NCBI RefSeq assembly: GCF_023023025.1
Contig: NZ_CP095481.1
Span: forward strand, 3,968,001-4,032,000
Source of the DNA: Amycolatopsis sp. WQ 127309
GTDB lineage: Bacteria > Actinomycetota > Actinomycetes > Mycobacteriales > Pseudonocardiaceae
Direction: 5' to 3'
Length of the DNA: 64,000 bases
The translations under genes and the position numbers were made by a program. Below are positions 1 to 7,974 of the stretch, in pieces (positions within the stretch are counted from its first letter, which is position 1; every line of letters starts with the position of its first letter). The notes beneath the pieces were generated by a model. That model was given only the letters and a program-made list of their open reading frames with translations. It was not told the DNA's origin and did not search any database.

Positions 1-780
1 GGCTTCTGGGCGAGCGGCCGGTACGCGCTGGCGCCGCGCGAGGAGTACTTCAAGCCGGGCGAGACCAACGAGCAGGTCAAGCAGGAGAACATCCAGCAGC
101 TGCAGGACTCGCAGACCAACGCCCAGGTCGCAGCGCTGCGCAAGCTCGGCTACCCGGTCAAGGTGCTGGCGAAGGAGATCGTCTCCGGCAGCCCCGCGGA
201 CCACGTGCTGGCCCCCGGCGACAAGCTGATCACCGTCAACAACAAGAAGATCGTCGAGGCCGCGGACGTGCGGGCCGCGCTGGCCGGCACCCTGCCCGGC
301 CAGACCGTCCAGATCACCTTCCAGTCCGACGGCCAGCCGGAGCGGACCGTGCCGCTCACCCTCGCCTCGCGCCCCGACCGCAAGGAGGGCTTCATCGGCC
401 TCACCGCGGTCGACCGGGCCGACGCGCCGTTCAACGTGACGATCTCGCTGCAGGACGTCGGCGGCCCGTCGGCCGGGCTGATGTTCACCCTGGCGATCAT
501 CGACCGGCTCCGGCCCGGTGACCTGGCGGCCGGGCGGCACATCGCCGGCACCGGCGAGATCACCGAGACGGGTGAGGTCGACCCGATCGGCGGGATCTCC
601 TTCAAGGTCGTCGGCGCCCGGGAGGCGGGGGCCACCGACTTCCTCGTGCCCGAGCACAACTGCGCCGAGGCGAAGACGACCGCGCCGTCCGGGCTCAACC
701 TCATCAAGGTGTCCACACTGGACGACGCGCTCGCCCAGCTGGCCAACCTCAAGGCGGGACGGCCGACCGCGTCGTGCTGA
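1..780 (+). CDS. PDZ-domain Lon-like serine protease (3' part)
   Basis: The reading frame is open from base 1, so the start and the N-terminal membrane anchor lie outside the window; 259 residues are visible. The middle part is a PDZ domain (SPADHVLAPGDKLITVNN, typical carboxylate-loop region). The C-terminal half is a Lon-type proteolytic domain: the nucleophile Ser is in GGPSAGLMF (codon 469-471) and the general-base Lys is in GGISFKVVGA (codon 604-606), so the Ser-Lys dyad is intact. There is no AAA+ domain. Family members are membrane-anchored, outward-facing proteases (YlbL/Rv3194c type). The following PPA1309 and UPF0182 genes are the usual actinobacterial neighbours, which supports the assignment. 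The natural substrate is not known to me. Confidence 0.93.
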   Translation, partial: GFWASGRYALAPREEYFKPGETNEQVKQENIQQLQDSQTNAQVAALRKLGYPVKVLAKEIVSGSPADHVLAPGDKLITVNNKKIVEAADVRAALAGTLPGQTVQITFQSDGQPERTVPLTLASRPDRKEGFIGLTAVDRADAPFNVTISLQDVGGPSAGLMFTLAIIDRLRPGDLAAGRHIAGTGEITETGEVDPIGGISFKVVGAREAGATDFLVPEHNCAEAKTTAPSGLNLIKVSTLDDALAQLANLKAGRPTASC

Positions 781-802
781 GCGGCCGGGCACCCAGCGGC
801 CG

Positions 803-1360
803 TCAGGGCATCAGTGTCGCCTTCAGCGCTTCGATCAGATTCGGGGCCAGGTCCGGGCTTTCGACGATCTCGTCGACGGACTCGTCGCCGTCTTCGGCCG
901 TGCCGATCCCGCGCAGGCGCATGACGCACGAGCGCCCGCCCTCGCGCAGCACCGCGGCCACCAGCCGGGCTTCGGTCCGCTGGGGGTGGTCGGCGGCGGC
1001 GCGGCGCAGGCTGTCCGCGTCCGCCTCGGCGACGTCGGGCAGCTCCGACTCCGAGCCCGGCGGCAGCACGATGATCTCCTGCGCCAGCGCGCACCCGATG
1101 ACCAGATCGGGCCAGGCGATCCGGCCCAGCGCCTCGGCGAGGTCGCCCTCGGGCAGGGCCTCCTGCGCCACCGGCGTCAGCGGGTTGGCCCGGTCCAGCT
1201 GCCCGGCCAGCTCCGGCTGCTCGTCGAGCAGGGCCGCCGTCGGCACCAGCGCGAACAGCTGGGGCGGCTGGTCCCAGCCGGCCGCGGCCATGAACTCCTC
1301 GATCTCACGGGCGAGTGCGGCGACACCGGGGACGGCCGGGTGCGGTTCGTTCATGCGCAC
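803..1360 (-). CDS. PPA1309 family protein
   Basis: A 185-residue acidic soluble protein without signal peptide or membrane segment. It matches the PPA1309 family by its run LFALVPTAALL and the segment EIIVLPPGSESELPD, and by its place between a Lon-like protease gene and a UPF0182 gene, an arrangement conserved in mycobacteria (Rv3193c-Rv3195 region). No biochemical role is established for the family. The start could be the GTG at 1360 or the ATG at 1354 (MNEPHP); neither has a clear ribosome binding site. It is convergent with the protease gene, 22 bp apart, and divergent from the UPF0182 gene. Confidence 0.85.
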   Translation of the reverse strand: MRMNEPHPAVPGVAALAREIEEFMAAAGWDQPPQLFALVPTAALLDEQPELAGQLDRANPLTPVAQEALPEGDLAEALGRIAWPDLVIGCALAQEIIVLPPGSESELPDVAEADADSLRRAAADHPQRTEARLVAAVLREGGRSCVMRLRGIGTAEDGDESVDEIVESPDLAPNLIEALKATLMP

Positions 1361-1506
1361 ATGGTGGCAGGCGCCCCCGCGCGACGCGGTCGCGAGTCCG
1401 GTTTGGGCGGGTCCCGGGAACTTCCTGCGGCATCCGTAGAGTTAGGTCATCAGGAGGCGCACGCGTCTCCGTGTAACAAGCATTCACGAAGACAGGAGCG
1501 TGCGCC

Positions 1507-4500
1507 GTGGCGACTCGGCCCCCGGTGAGCCTGCCGAAGCTGTCCCGGCGCAGCCGGATCCTCCTCATCATCGCCGCGGTGATCGTGCTCGCGCTGCTGC
1601 TGGGGGCCCGCCTGCTGGACACGTACGTCGACTGGCTGTGGTTCGGCGAAGTCGGCGCGCGGTCGGTGTTCACCACCCAGGTGGTCACTCGCGTCGTGCT
1701 CTTCTTCGCCGTCGGGTTGCTCGTCGGCGGGGCCCTCGCGATCAGCCTGATGATCGCCTACCGCACCCGGCCGGTGTTCGTGCCGATCTCCGGCGCCGAC
1801 GACCCGCTGGCGCGCTACCGCTCCGCGATCGTCGCCCGGATCCGCCTCTTCGGCATCGGCATTCCGGTGCTCACCGGCCTCATCGCCGGGCTGTCGGCCC
1901 AAAGCGACTGGCAGGTCGTGCAGCTGTTCCTCAACGGCACCTCGTTCGGCCAGACCGACCCCGAGTTCGGCAACGACATCGGCTTCTACGCCTTCGACCT
2001 GCCGTTCTTCAACTGGCTGCTCGGCTGGCTGTTCATCACCGTCGTTATCTCCTTCTTCGGCGCGCTGATCTCGCACTACGTCTTCGGTGGCATCCGCCTC
2101 GCCGGCAAGGGCGGCCAGCTCGCCGGCCCGACCCGTGCGCAGCTCGCCATCACGGTCGGCCTCTTCGTGCTGCTGAAGGCCGCGGAGTACTTCGTCGACC
2201 GGTACAATCTGCTGTTGTCCGACCGGGGCGCGCCGCTGTTCATCGGCGCCACCTACACCGACCTGAACGCGGTCCTGCCCGCGAAGCTGATCCTGCTGTG
2301 CATCTCGGTGATCTGCGCGATCGCGTTCTTCGCCGGCGCGTTCCTGCGCAACCTGCAGCTGCCGGCCATCGCCCTCGTCCTGCTGATCCTGTCGAGCATC
2401 CTGGTCGGCGTCGCCTGGCCGGCAATCCTCGACCAGTTCTCGGTGAAGCCGAACGCGAACGAGAAGGAAGCGACGTCCATCCAGCGCAACATGGACGCCA
2501 CCCGCAAGGCGTTCGGCCTGACCGACGTCCAGTACCAGCAGTACTCGGGCAAGTCCGACGCGACCGCGAGCGAGGTCAAGTCCGACACCGGGACGATGTC
2601 GAACATCCGGCTGCTCGACCCGAACGTCCTCTCCGACACCTTCACCCAGCGCGTCGGCCGCGAGAACTTCTACGGCTTCCCGGCCAAGCTCGACATCGAC
2701 CGCTACACCGTCGGCGGCACCACGCAGGACTACATCGTGGCGGCCAAGGAGATCAAGACCGAGGGCCTGACCGGCAACCAGACCAGCTGGATCAACAAGC
2801 ACCTCGTCTACACCCACGGCAACGGCTTCGTCGCCGCGCCGGCCAACACGATCGACCGCGCGGTCAAGGACGCCAACTCCGACGGCGGCTACCCGATCGC
2901 CACCACCAGCGACACCCAGAACCCGACCGGCGCCGGCGCCAACGGGGGCGCCCCCGGCATCGAGGTCAAGGAACCCCGCATCTACTACGGCGAGCTGTCC
3001 GCCGCGGACTCCGACTACGCCATCGTCGGCGGCACCTCGGGCAACGCGCCCGGCGAGTACGACACCGCCACCGACCGCTACACGTACAAGGGCACCGGCG
3101 GCGTCTCGATCGACAACTGGTTCAACCGCCTGGCCTTCGCCGCCGAGTACGGCGAACGGAACATCCTGTTCTCCGACGCCATCGGCGACAACTCGAAGAT
3201 CATGTACAACCGCGACCCGCGTGACCGCGTCAGCAAGGTCGCGCCGTGGCTGACCCTCGACGGCGACCCGTACCCGGCGGTCGTCGACGGCAAGATCCAG
3301 TGGATCATCGACGGCTACACCACCATCAACAACTTCCCGTACTCGCAGCAGACGCAGCTCGGCGCGGCCACCAACGACTCCCTCAACGGCGTCGCCCGCC
3401 AGGGCAACAGCTCCATCAACTACATCCGGAACTCGGTCAAGGCCACGGTCGACGCCTTCAACGGCACCGTGAACCTGTATTCGATCGACGACAAGGAACC
3501 GGTCCTCAACGCCTGGGAGAAGGTCTTCCCCGGACTCGTGAAGCCCAGCTCCGCGATCTCCGAGGACCTGCGGGCCCACTTCCGCTACCCCGAAGACCTC
3601 TTCAAGATCCAGCGCGAGCTCCTGTCCCGCTACCACGTGAGCAACCCGCAGGAGTTCTACTCCCAGCAGGCCTTCTGGAGCGTCCCGCAGGACCCGACCG
3701 CGGAAGGCGGCGCCAACCCCGCCGCGGCCGGCGCCGCCAACCAGCCCGGGTACTACGTCCTCGCGGACACCCCGGGCCAGACCCAGCCGACCTTCCAGCT
3801 GACCAGCTCCCTCACCGGCCTCCAACGCCAGTACCTCGCGTCCTGGATGTCGGTGTCCTCCGACCCGGTCGACTACGGCAAGATCCGCGTCCTCCAGCTA
3901 CCCAGCGCGGCCACCGGCGCCACCCAGGTCGACGGTCCGGTCCAGGTCCAGAACCGGTTCCAGAGCGATCCACGCGTCGCGCAGGACCGGACCCTGTTCA
4001 ACAACCCCAACGTCATCCCGATCTACGGCAACCTGATCACGCTCCCGGTCGCCGAAGGGTTCCTCTACGTCGAACCCGTCTACATCCGGCAGCGCAACCA
4101 GAACAGCTATCCACAGCTGGCCCGCGTCCTCGTCTCCTACGGTCCCAAGGTCGGTTACGGCGCGACCCTCCAGGAAGCCCTCGACCAGGTCTTCGGCGCC
4201 GGCACCGGAGCGGCCACCACCACACCGCCCCAGTCCGGCCAGCCGACGACGACCACGCCGACCACGCCGACGACCACACCGCCCAACACCGGCGGCGGCA
4301 ACGCGGCCCTCGACAAGGCCGCCGCCGACATCGAGTCGGCCATCGTCAAACTCCAAGCCGCCCAGAAATCCGGCAACTTCGCCGACCAAGGCGCGGCACT
4401 GGCCGCCCTCGACGCGGCCGCGAAGGCCTACCAGTCGGCCAAGGCACAACCGGCCACCACACCCAGCGGGACACCCAGCACCACACCCACCAGCCAGCCC

Positions 4501-4509
4501 GGCGGGTGA
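1507..4509 (+). CDS. UPF0182 family large membrane protein
   Basis: A 1000-residue protein starting at GTG 1507, preceded by AGGAG at 1494-1498. The N-terminal third has about seven hydrophobic segments (for example around residues 14-32, 58-78, 110-130, 168-190, 206-222, 250-275 and 280-300). A large extracytoplasmic domain follows, then a Thr/Pro-rich linker (about residues 899-925) and a short helical, Ala-rich tail with a second Thr/Pro stretch at the very end. This is the normal architecture and length of actinobacterial UPF0182 proteins (Rv3193c type). The function is unknown; the proline-rich tail suggests an exposed, cell-wall-spanning end, which is inference. Confidence 0.93.
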   Translation: MATRPPVSLPKLSRRSRILLIIAAVIVLALLLGARLLDTYVDWLWFGEVGARSVFTTQVVTRVVLFFAVGLLVGGALAISLMIAYRTRPVFVPISGADDPLARYRSAIVARIRLFGIGIPVLTGLIAGLSAQSDWQVVQLFLNGTSFGQTDPEFGNDIGFYAFDLPFFNWLLGWLFITVVISFFGALISHYVFGGIRLAGKGGQLAGPTRAQLAITVGLFVLLKAAEYFVDRYNLLLSDRGAPLFIGATYTDLNAVLPAKLILLCISVICAIAFFAGAFLRNLQLPAIALVLLILSSILVGVAWPAILDQFSVKPNANEKEATSIQRNMDATRKAFGLTDVQYQQYSGKSDATASEVKSDTGTMSNIRLLDPNVLSDTFTQRVGRENFYGFPAKLDIDRYTVGGTTQDYIVAAKEIKTEGLTGNQTSWINKHLVYTHGNGFVAAPANTIDRAVKDANSDGGYPIATTSDTQNPTGAGANGGAPGIEVKEPRIYYGELSAADSDYAIVGGTSGNAPGEYDTATDRYTYKGTGGVSIDNWFNRLAFAAEYGERNILFSDAIGDNSKIMYNRDPRDRVSKVAPWLTLDGDPYPAVVDGKIQWIIDGYTTINNFPYSQQTQLGAATNDSLNGVARQGNSSINYIRNSVKATVDAFNGTVNLYSIDDKEPVLNAWEKVFPGLVKPSSAISEDLRAHFRYPEDLFKIQRELLSRYHVSNPQEFYSQQAFWSVPQDPTAEGGANPAAAGAANQPGYYVLADTPGQTQPTFQLTSSLTGLQRQYLASWMSVSSDPVDYGKIRVLQLPSAATGATQVDGPVQVQNRFQSDPRVAQDRTLFNNPNVIPIYGNLITLPVAEGFLYVEPVYIRQRNQNSYPQLARVLVSYGPKVGYGATLQEALDQVFGAGTGAATTTPPQSGQPTTTTPTTPTTTPPNTGGGNAALDKAAADIESAIVKLQAAQKSGNFADQGAALAALDAAAKAYQSAKAQPATTPSGTPSTTPTSQPGG

Positions 4510-4534
4510 GGTCGACGTCCTAAGTGACCCTGCT

Positions 4535-4564
4535 TTGCGCCCCTTCGAAACCAGGGCGTAAAGT
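4535..4564 (+). promoter_or_regulatory. Promoter of the first initiator tRNA gene
   Basis: TTGCGC (4535-4540) and TAAAGT (4559-4564) are separated by 18 bp, with the tRNA 5' end 11 nt further on. This fits a housekeeping sigma promoter with a short leader to be removed by RNase P. Confidence 0.55.
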
Positions 4565-4575
4565 AGGGAACACGA

Positions 4576-4649
4576 CGCGGGGTGGAGCAGCTCGGTAGCT
4601 CGCTGGGCTCATAACCCAGAGGTCGCAGGTTCAAATCCTGTCCCCGCTA
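4576..4649 (+). tRNA. Initiator tRNA-fMet(CAT), copy 1
   Basis: A 74-nt cloverleaf with anticodon CAT. The initiator hallmarks are present: unpaired C1 opposite T72, three consecutive G-C pairs in the anticodon stem (GGG/CCC), and the D-loop GGTAGCTCG. The acceptor stem is CGCGGGG with CCCCGCT, and the discriminator is A4649. The next bases are CGG, so the CCA tail is not encoded here, unlike in the otherwise identical second copy at 6953. Confidence 0.96.
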
Positions 4650-4656
4650 CGGATGC

Positions 4657-4705
4657 AGGAGGCCTGTGTCGACGGAGAACGTCGACCGGGCCTCCTTCGC
4701 ATTTT
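4657..4705 (+). terminator. Terminator behind tRNA-fMet copy 1
   Basis: A long interrupted stem: AGGAGGCC (4657-4664) pairs with GGCCTCCT (4689-4696), with an inner GTCGAC/GTCGAC pair, followed by ATTTTG at 4701-4706. This is a plausible intrinsic terminator. Confidence 0.6.
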
Positions 4706-4708
4706 GCC

Positions 4709-4770
4709 CTGGGGGTCGAACCCCCAGACCCCCGCCAGGGGGGCTTCGCCGCCCCTGGACCCCCCTTCGG
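4709..4770. repeat. Double-hairpin intergenic repeat (copy A)
   Basis: Two adjacent hairpins: a 19-nt perfect arm pair CTGGGGG...CCCCCAG at 4709-4727, then CCAGGGG...CCCCTGG at about 4735-4758. The first hairpin and the connecting ACCCCCGCCA recur at 28515-28560 with one base changed in the loop, so this is a dispersed element. It lies at the 3' end of the monooxygenase gene and may act as a terminator for it. Confidence 0.6.
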
Positions 4771-4781
4771 GTGGTCGGGTC

Positions 4782-6203
4782 CTACTTCAGCCAGGCTTCT
4801 GTTTCTCCTGTTGTGTTTGCTACGTAGCCGTCTGGGCGGATCAGAGCCCTGGTTACGTCTGGCCAGGGGAGTTTGTCCACTGCGGCCACCTTGATTTCTG
4901 GGTGGGGGGTTTCTGTTGGGGTTGTTGTCAGTAGGACGAACTTTCCTTTGTGGAACCAGTCGCTTGCTTTGCCCGTCTTGGTTTTGAAGTCTGGTAGGCG
5001 GGTTCCTGTTGCCGGGTGGGCGTTTTCGTCCGTCTTGTAGGTGATGCTCAGGCCTGATACCAAGCCTGACAAGTAGTGCTGGGCTTGTGGGAGTTCGGAC
5101 ATTGCTCGGAAGACTGTTCGTAGCGCCAACAGTTCTGGGGTCGAGGGGATCAGGGCTGACTGGGCCGCTACGTTTTGTACTACCGCCTCTGCTACTGGGC
5201 GGCGCTCTTGTTCGTAGGTGTCCAGTAGGTCTTTGTGGCCGGTGCCTTTCAGGGTTGCTGCTAGTTTCCAGCCCAGGTTCATGGCGTCTTGGACGCCTAG
5301 GTTGAGGCCCTGGCCTCCGGCTGGGAAGTGTGTGTGGGCTGCGTCGCCTGCCAGGAGTGCACGGCCTACCCGGTACTTTGCGGCCAGTCTCGAGTCGTCT
5401 CCGAAGCGGGATGCCCAGCGGATCTCTTCGACCTTCGTCTCCGCGCCGTACGTCTTGGTGATCACGTCGCGGACCTCTTCGTCCGTCACCTCCGCTCGGA
5501 GGTTCGCCGGGCGGTTCAGGCGGTCTCCGTAGGCCAGGCGGTACAGGTTCGGTTCCGACAGCGGGATCAGGCCCGTGTACTTGCCGATGCCGTCCGTGGT
5601 GACGATGTTGCGCATCGAACGCCACTCGCTCTGGGCTCCTGCCGGGGTGGCCGCGAACCGGACGTCCGCCACCACGCCGTGGCCGCGGCCGTCGATCCCT
5701 TCGAACGGGAGGTTCAGCGCTTTGCGGACCGCGCTTCGGCCGCCGTCGCAGCCCACCAGGTAGGACGCCCGGATCCGGGTCGTCGTGGTGGTGACCGTGA
5801 CGGCCTCTTCGTCCTGGGTGAACTCCTTCAGCTCCTGGCCTCTGAGGACCTTCACGCCCTGCTCCGCCAAGCGCTCCTCCAGGGCGGCTTCCACTTGGGC
5901 CTGGGGGATGCCCAGCTGGTACGGGTGGCGCGTGTCCCAGCCGGCGTAGCTCACCGGGATCATCGCGAAGTGGCCTTCGCCCACCGTCGCGAACGACCGC
6001 CGCTCCGCCCGGCCCAGCAGGCCGCGCAGGTCCAGCACCTCCGCGGTGCGCGGCTGGAGGTTCAGGGCCTTCGACAACCCTGTCCGCTCCGCCAGGCGCT
6101 CCAGCACCACGACGTCCACTCCGGCCAGTGCCAGCTCGTTCGCCAGCATCAGCCCGGTCGGTCCCGCCCCGGCGACGACCACCGCTGTCGTCAGCTCGTC
6201 CAT
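4782..6203 (-). CDS. FAD-dependent aromatic monooxygenase
   Basis: A 473-residue single-component flavoprotein hydroxylase of the PheA/TfdB class. It shows the Rossmann GxGxxG motif (VVVAGAGPTGLMLANEL, residues 6-22), the DG motif (LVGCDGGRSAVRKAL, about residue 150), and the second FAD motif GDAAHTHFPAGGQGLNLGVQD (about residues 288-308). The length and layout resemble rifampicin monooxygenase (Rox), but substrate cannot be read from sequence. The ATG at 6203 has AAGGGG about 8 nt upstream. Divergent from a TetR gene, with TTAAC-N3-GTTAA operators in between, so expression is probably inducible. The 3' half is strikingly rich in G and T on the + strand (Thr/Lys-rich C-terminus), unlike the 5' half; see findings. 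Confidence 0.9.
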   Translation of the reverse strand: MDELTTAVVVAGAGPTGLMLANELALAGVDVVVLERLAERTGLSKALNLQPRTAEVLDLRGLLGRAERRSFATVGEGHFAMIPVSYAGWDTRHPYQLGIPQAQVEAALEERLAEQGVKVLRGQELKEFTQDEEAVTVTTTTTRIRASYLVGCDGGRSAVRKALNLPFEGIDGRGHGVVADVRFAATPAGAQSEWRSMRNIVTTDGIGKYTGLIPLSEPNLYRLAYGDRLNRPANLRAEVTDEEVRDVITKTYGAETKVEEIRWASRFGDDSRLAAKYRVGRALLAGDAAHTHFPAGGQGLNLGVQDAMNLGWKLAATLKGTGHKDLLDTYEQERRPVAEAVVQNVAAQSALIPSTPELLALRTVFRAMSELPQAQHYLSGLVSGLSITYKTDENAHPATGTRLPDFKTKTGKASDWFHKGKFVLLTTTPTETPHPEIKVAAVDKLPWPDVTRALIRPDGYVANTTGETEAWLK

Positions 6204-6212
6204 GAGATCCCC

Positions 6213-6262
6213 TTAACAACGTTAAATTGACGTGCCCCGAGGATGCCCTTAACATCGTTAAG
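6213..6262. promoter_or_regulatory. Twin TetR operators in divergent promoter
   Basis: TTAACAACGTTAA at 6213-6225 and TTAACATCGTTAA at 6249-6261 (6-bp arms if the flanking C and G are counted) are near-identical inverted repeats with centres 36 bp apart. They lie in the space between the monooxygenase and TetR start codons. The first overlaps the monooxygenase leader 10 nt before its ATG. The placement and symmetry are those expected for a TetR repressor that controls itself and its divergent target. Confidence 0.75.
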
Positions 6263-6295
6263 CTGTCAAGTTCGGACACTGAGGAGATCGTGGAC

Positions 6296-6874
6296 ATGGC
6301 CCTGACCAGGCGGGATATCGCCCGTGCCGGGCTCAGGCTGCTCAACGAGGTCGGCCTGAACGGCCTCACGCTGCGGCTCATCGCCACCGAGCTCGGCGTC
6401 AAGGCGCCGGCGCTCTACTGGCACCTGAAGAACAAGCAGGAGCTGCTCGACGAGATGGCGACGCAGATGTACGCCGACGCCGACCGGGAGCCGCCGGAGC
6501 CGCTGGGGGAGTGGGAGACCGTCGCCTACCGGGCCCGGGCGGCGCGCCGGATGATGCTGGCCTACCGCGACGGCGGGAAGGTCTTCGCCGGGACCTACCT
6601 CGGCGACCTGAGCCTGGTCGGCGAGCACGCGTTCCGCCGGAGCATCGACGCCGGGCTGGACGCGCGGCGGGCGGACCAGGTGCTCTTCACCGTCTACAGC
6701 TTCGTCGTCGGGTTCACCATCGAAGAGCAGGCCGTCTACCCGATGCCGGGGCAGCTGGACGAGCGCTACCGGGGCGCGCCCGGCGGCTCGGTGCTCACCG
6801 ACGTCGACGCGCGGTTCGAGGACGGCCTGGAGATCGTCCTCGGCGGCGCCTGCGGCTGGCTCGGGCTGGCATAA
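6296..6874 (+). CDS. TetR family repressor (TetR_C class)
   Basis: A 192-residue regulator. The N-terminal HTH (about residues 25-45, VKAPALYWHLKNKQELLDEM) follows the ALTRRDIARAGLRLLNEVG helix. The C-terminal domain resembles the tetracycline-repressor C-domain (segments RAARRMMLAYRDGGKVFAG and VLFTVYSFVVGFTIEEQA). An ATG at 6296 is chosen over GTG 6290 and ATG 6227 because GAGGAG at 6281-6286 sits 9 nt before it. The upstream ATG would put the operator inside the coding region. It most likely represses the divergent monooxygenase gene and itself through the twin TTAAC-N3-GTTAA sites. The ligand is unknown; an aromatic compound or antibiotic is possible. Confidence 0.88.
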   Translation: MALTRRDIARAGLRLLNEVGLNGLTLRLIATELGVKAPALYWHLKNKQELLDEMATQMYADADREPPEPLGEWETVAYRARAARRMMLAYRDGGKVFAGTYLGDLSLVGEHAFRRSIDAGLDARRADQVLFTVYSFVVGFTIEEQAVYPMPGQLDERYRGAPGGSVLTDVDARFEDGLEIVLGGACGWLGLA

Positions 6875-6903
6875 CGCCTGGTCAGCGAGTTTTAGGACCC
6901 CCC

Positions 6904-6933
6904 TGTAAACGCCTCGAACGCGCCGTGTAATCT
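6904..6933 (+). promoter_or_regulatory. Promoter of the second initiator tRNA gene
   Basis: TGTAAA (6904-6909) and TAATCT (6928-6933) are 18 bp apart; the -10 box lies 19 nt before the tRNA. It differs in sequence from the promoter of copy 1, so the two tRNA genes are controlled separately. Confidence 0.4.
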
Positions 6934-6952
6934 TTCTCAAGTACCACAACGG

Positions 6953-7029
6953 CGCGGGGTGGAGCAGCTCGGTAGCTCGCTGGGCTCATAACCCAGAGGT
7001 CGCAGGTTCAAATCCTGTCCCCGCTACCA
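6953..7029 (+). tRNA. Initiator tRNA-fMet(CAT), copy 2
   Basis: The same 74 nt as copy 1 at 4576-4649, with initiator features C1xT72, GGG/CCC anticodon stem pairs and CAT anticodon. Here the CCA end is encoded (7027-7029). Copy 2 is 2.3 kb from copy 1 in the same orientation, so the monooxygenase/TetR pair sits between direct repeats of a tRNA gene. Confidence 0.96.
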
Positions 7030-7033
7030 CCAG

Positions 7034-7072
7034 GAGGCGCGTTCTCGGGAAACCGGGAACGCGCCTCTTTTT
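7034..7072 (+). terminator. Intrinsic terminator of tRNA-fMet copy 2
   Basis: GAGGCGCGTTC (7034-7044) pairs perfectly with GAACGCGCCTC (7057-7067), followed at once by five T residues (7068-7072). Confidence 0.85.
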
Positions 7073-7409
7073 GTCATGTTCGTACGACTTTCGCCGCCGA
7101 CTTTTCCGTGAAACTGTCGAATCGCTACGGATTCCGTCAGCCGGGCTCTCGTGCCCGATGGTTGCGGTGCGTGTCCACTGTGGGCCAAGCGGGGACGGCC
7201 GCCCGGCGAACTCACCTGCCTGGTGGTTGTCACCACCGTCCGGATGCGGCTGGTCGGACCAATGCGTGGTCACCGTGGTTGCGCTGCGTGTCCGGGGTCC
7301 ACTGTGGACCAGAGCGGATTGGGCCGAACGAGGGGATCTCACTAGCCACAATGGACAGATCCGCTGACCACTGTGGACACAGGCGACGATAAGTGGGAAT
7401 GTAGAGGAC
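7073..7409. other. Gene-free interval with repeated GTCCAC/GTGGAC palindromes
   Basis: No credible gene. The stretch contains a perfect palindrome GTCCACTGTGGAC at 7297-7309 and near copies at about 7173-7184 and 7366-7378, set in two imperfect direct repeats (ggttgcgNtgcgtgtcc at about 7160 and 7278). It is the leader region of the PadR gene, so some of these could be regulator sites. The same palindrome also recurs inside genes elsewhere in the window. Confidence 0.45.
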
Positions 7410-7910
7410 GTGTCCGAATTGAATGCAACAGCCGCCGCCCTGCTCGGTCTGCTCCACGACGGTCCCGCCACCGGCGGGCAGCTCGTCGCGGGCGCCGGTG
7501 AGCGCTTCGGTGCCTTCTTCAGCGTCACCCGCAGCCAGGTGTACCGGGAGCTCCCGGCGCTGTCCAAGGAAGGTCTCGTCCGGCTCGGCAAGCAGGGCCC
7601 GCGCTCCAGTCAGCAGTACCTGATCACCGCCGCCGGCAAGAAGGCCTTCAAGACCTGGCTGACGTCCGAGGCCGGTCCCGACCACCTGCGCAGCCCGCTG
7701 ATCCTGCGGCTCGTGCACGCCGGTTCGCTGACGGCCAAGCAGCGCGGGTCGCTGCTCGAGTCGGCGCGCACCAGCTACGGCCAGCAGCTCGACGACGCGA
7801 AGACGGCCACGAAGTCGGCCGAAGGGCCCTACGAAAAGGCCGTCGCCGAGTTCGCTCAGGCTCAGGCCAAGGCCGCCCTGAAGCTGCTCGACGCCATCCC
7901 GTCGGCCTGA
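7410..7910 (+). CDS. PadR family transcriptional regulator
   Basis: A 166-residue protein starting at GTG 7410, preceded by GAGG. The N-terminal winged helix (about residues 8-75: [17 protein letters not shown], then [19 protein letters not shown]) is typical of PadR. The C-terminal half is a charged helical region that would form the dimerisation coiled coil. No divergent or co-transcribed target is seen; the tRNA gene lies upstream and prfB downstream behind a terminator. Targets and ligand are unknown. Confidence 0.85.
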   Translation: MSELNATAAALLGLLHDGPATGGQLVAGAGERFGAFFSVTRSQVYRELPALSKEGLVRLGKQGPRSSQQYLITAAGKKAFKTWLTSEAGPDHLRSPLILRLVHAGSLTAKQRGSLLESARTSYGQQLDDAKTATKSAEGPYEKAVAEFAQAQAKAALKLLDAIPSA

Positions 7911-7921
7911 GGTCGACCCCG

Positions 7922-7956
7922 CCCACGACCGGTGCTCGCGACCGGTCGTGGGTTTT
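7922..7956 (+). terminator. Intrinsic terminator between PadR gene and prfB
   Basis: Perfect 12-bp stem CCCACGACCGGT (7922-7933) / ACCGGTCGTGGG (7941-7952) with a 7-nt loop and TTTT at 7953-7956. Confidence 0.85.
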
Positions 7957-7974
7957 GCCGTAACCTCGACAAAC

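Noticed and set aside
1450..3825. Very long minus-strand open frame opposite the UPF0182 gene
   Set aside because: Arg/Gly/Val-rich low-complexity product typical of a GC-rich antisense frame; the + strand gene has clear family features.
4782..5400. The atypical 3' half of the monooxygenase gene as a separate foreign gene fused by recombination
   Set aside because: The protein keeps continuous family motifs across the region, and composition changes gradually; a breakpoint would be abrupt.
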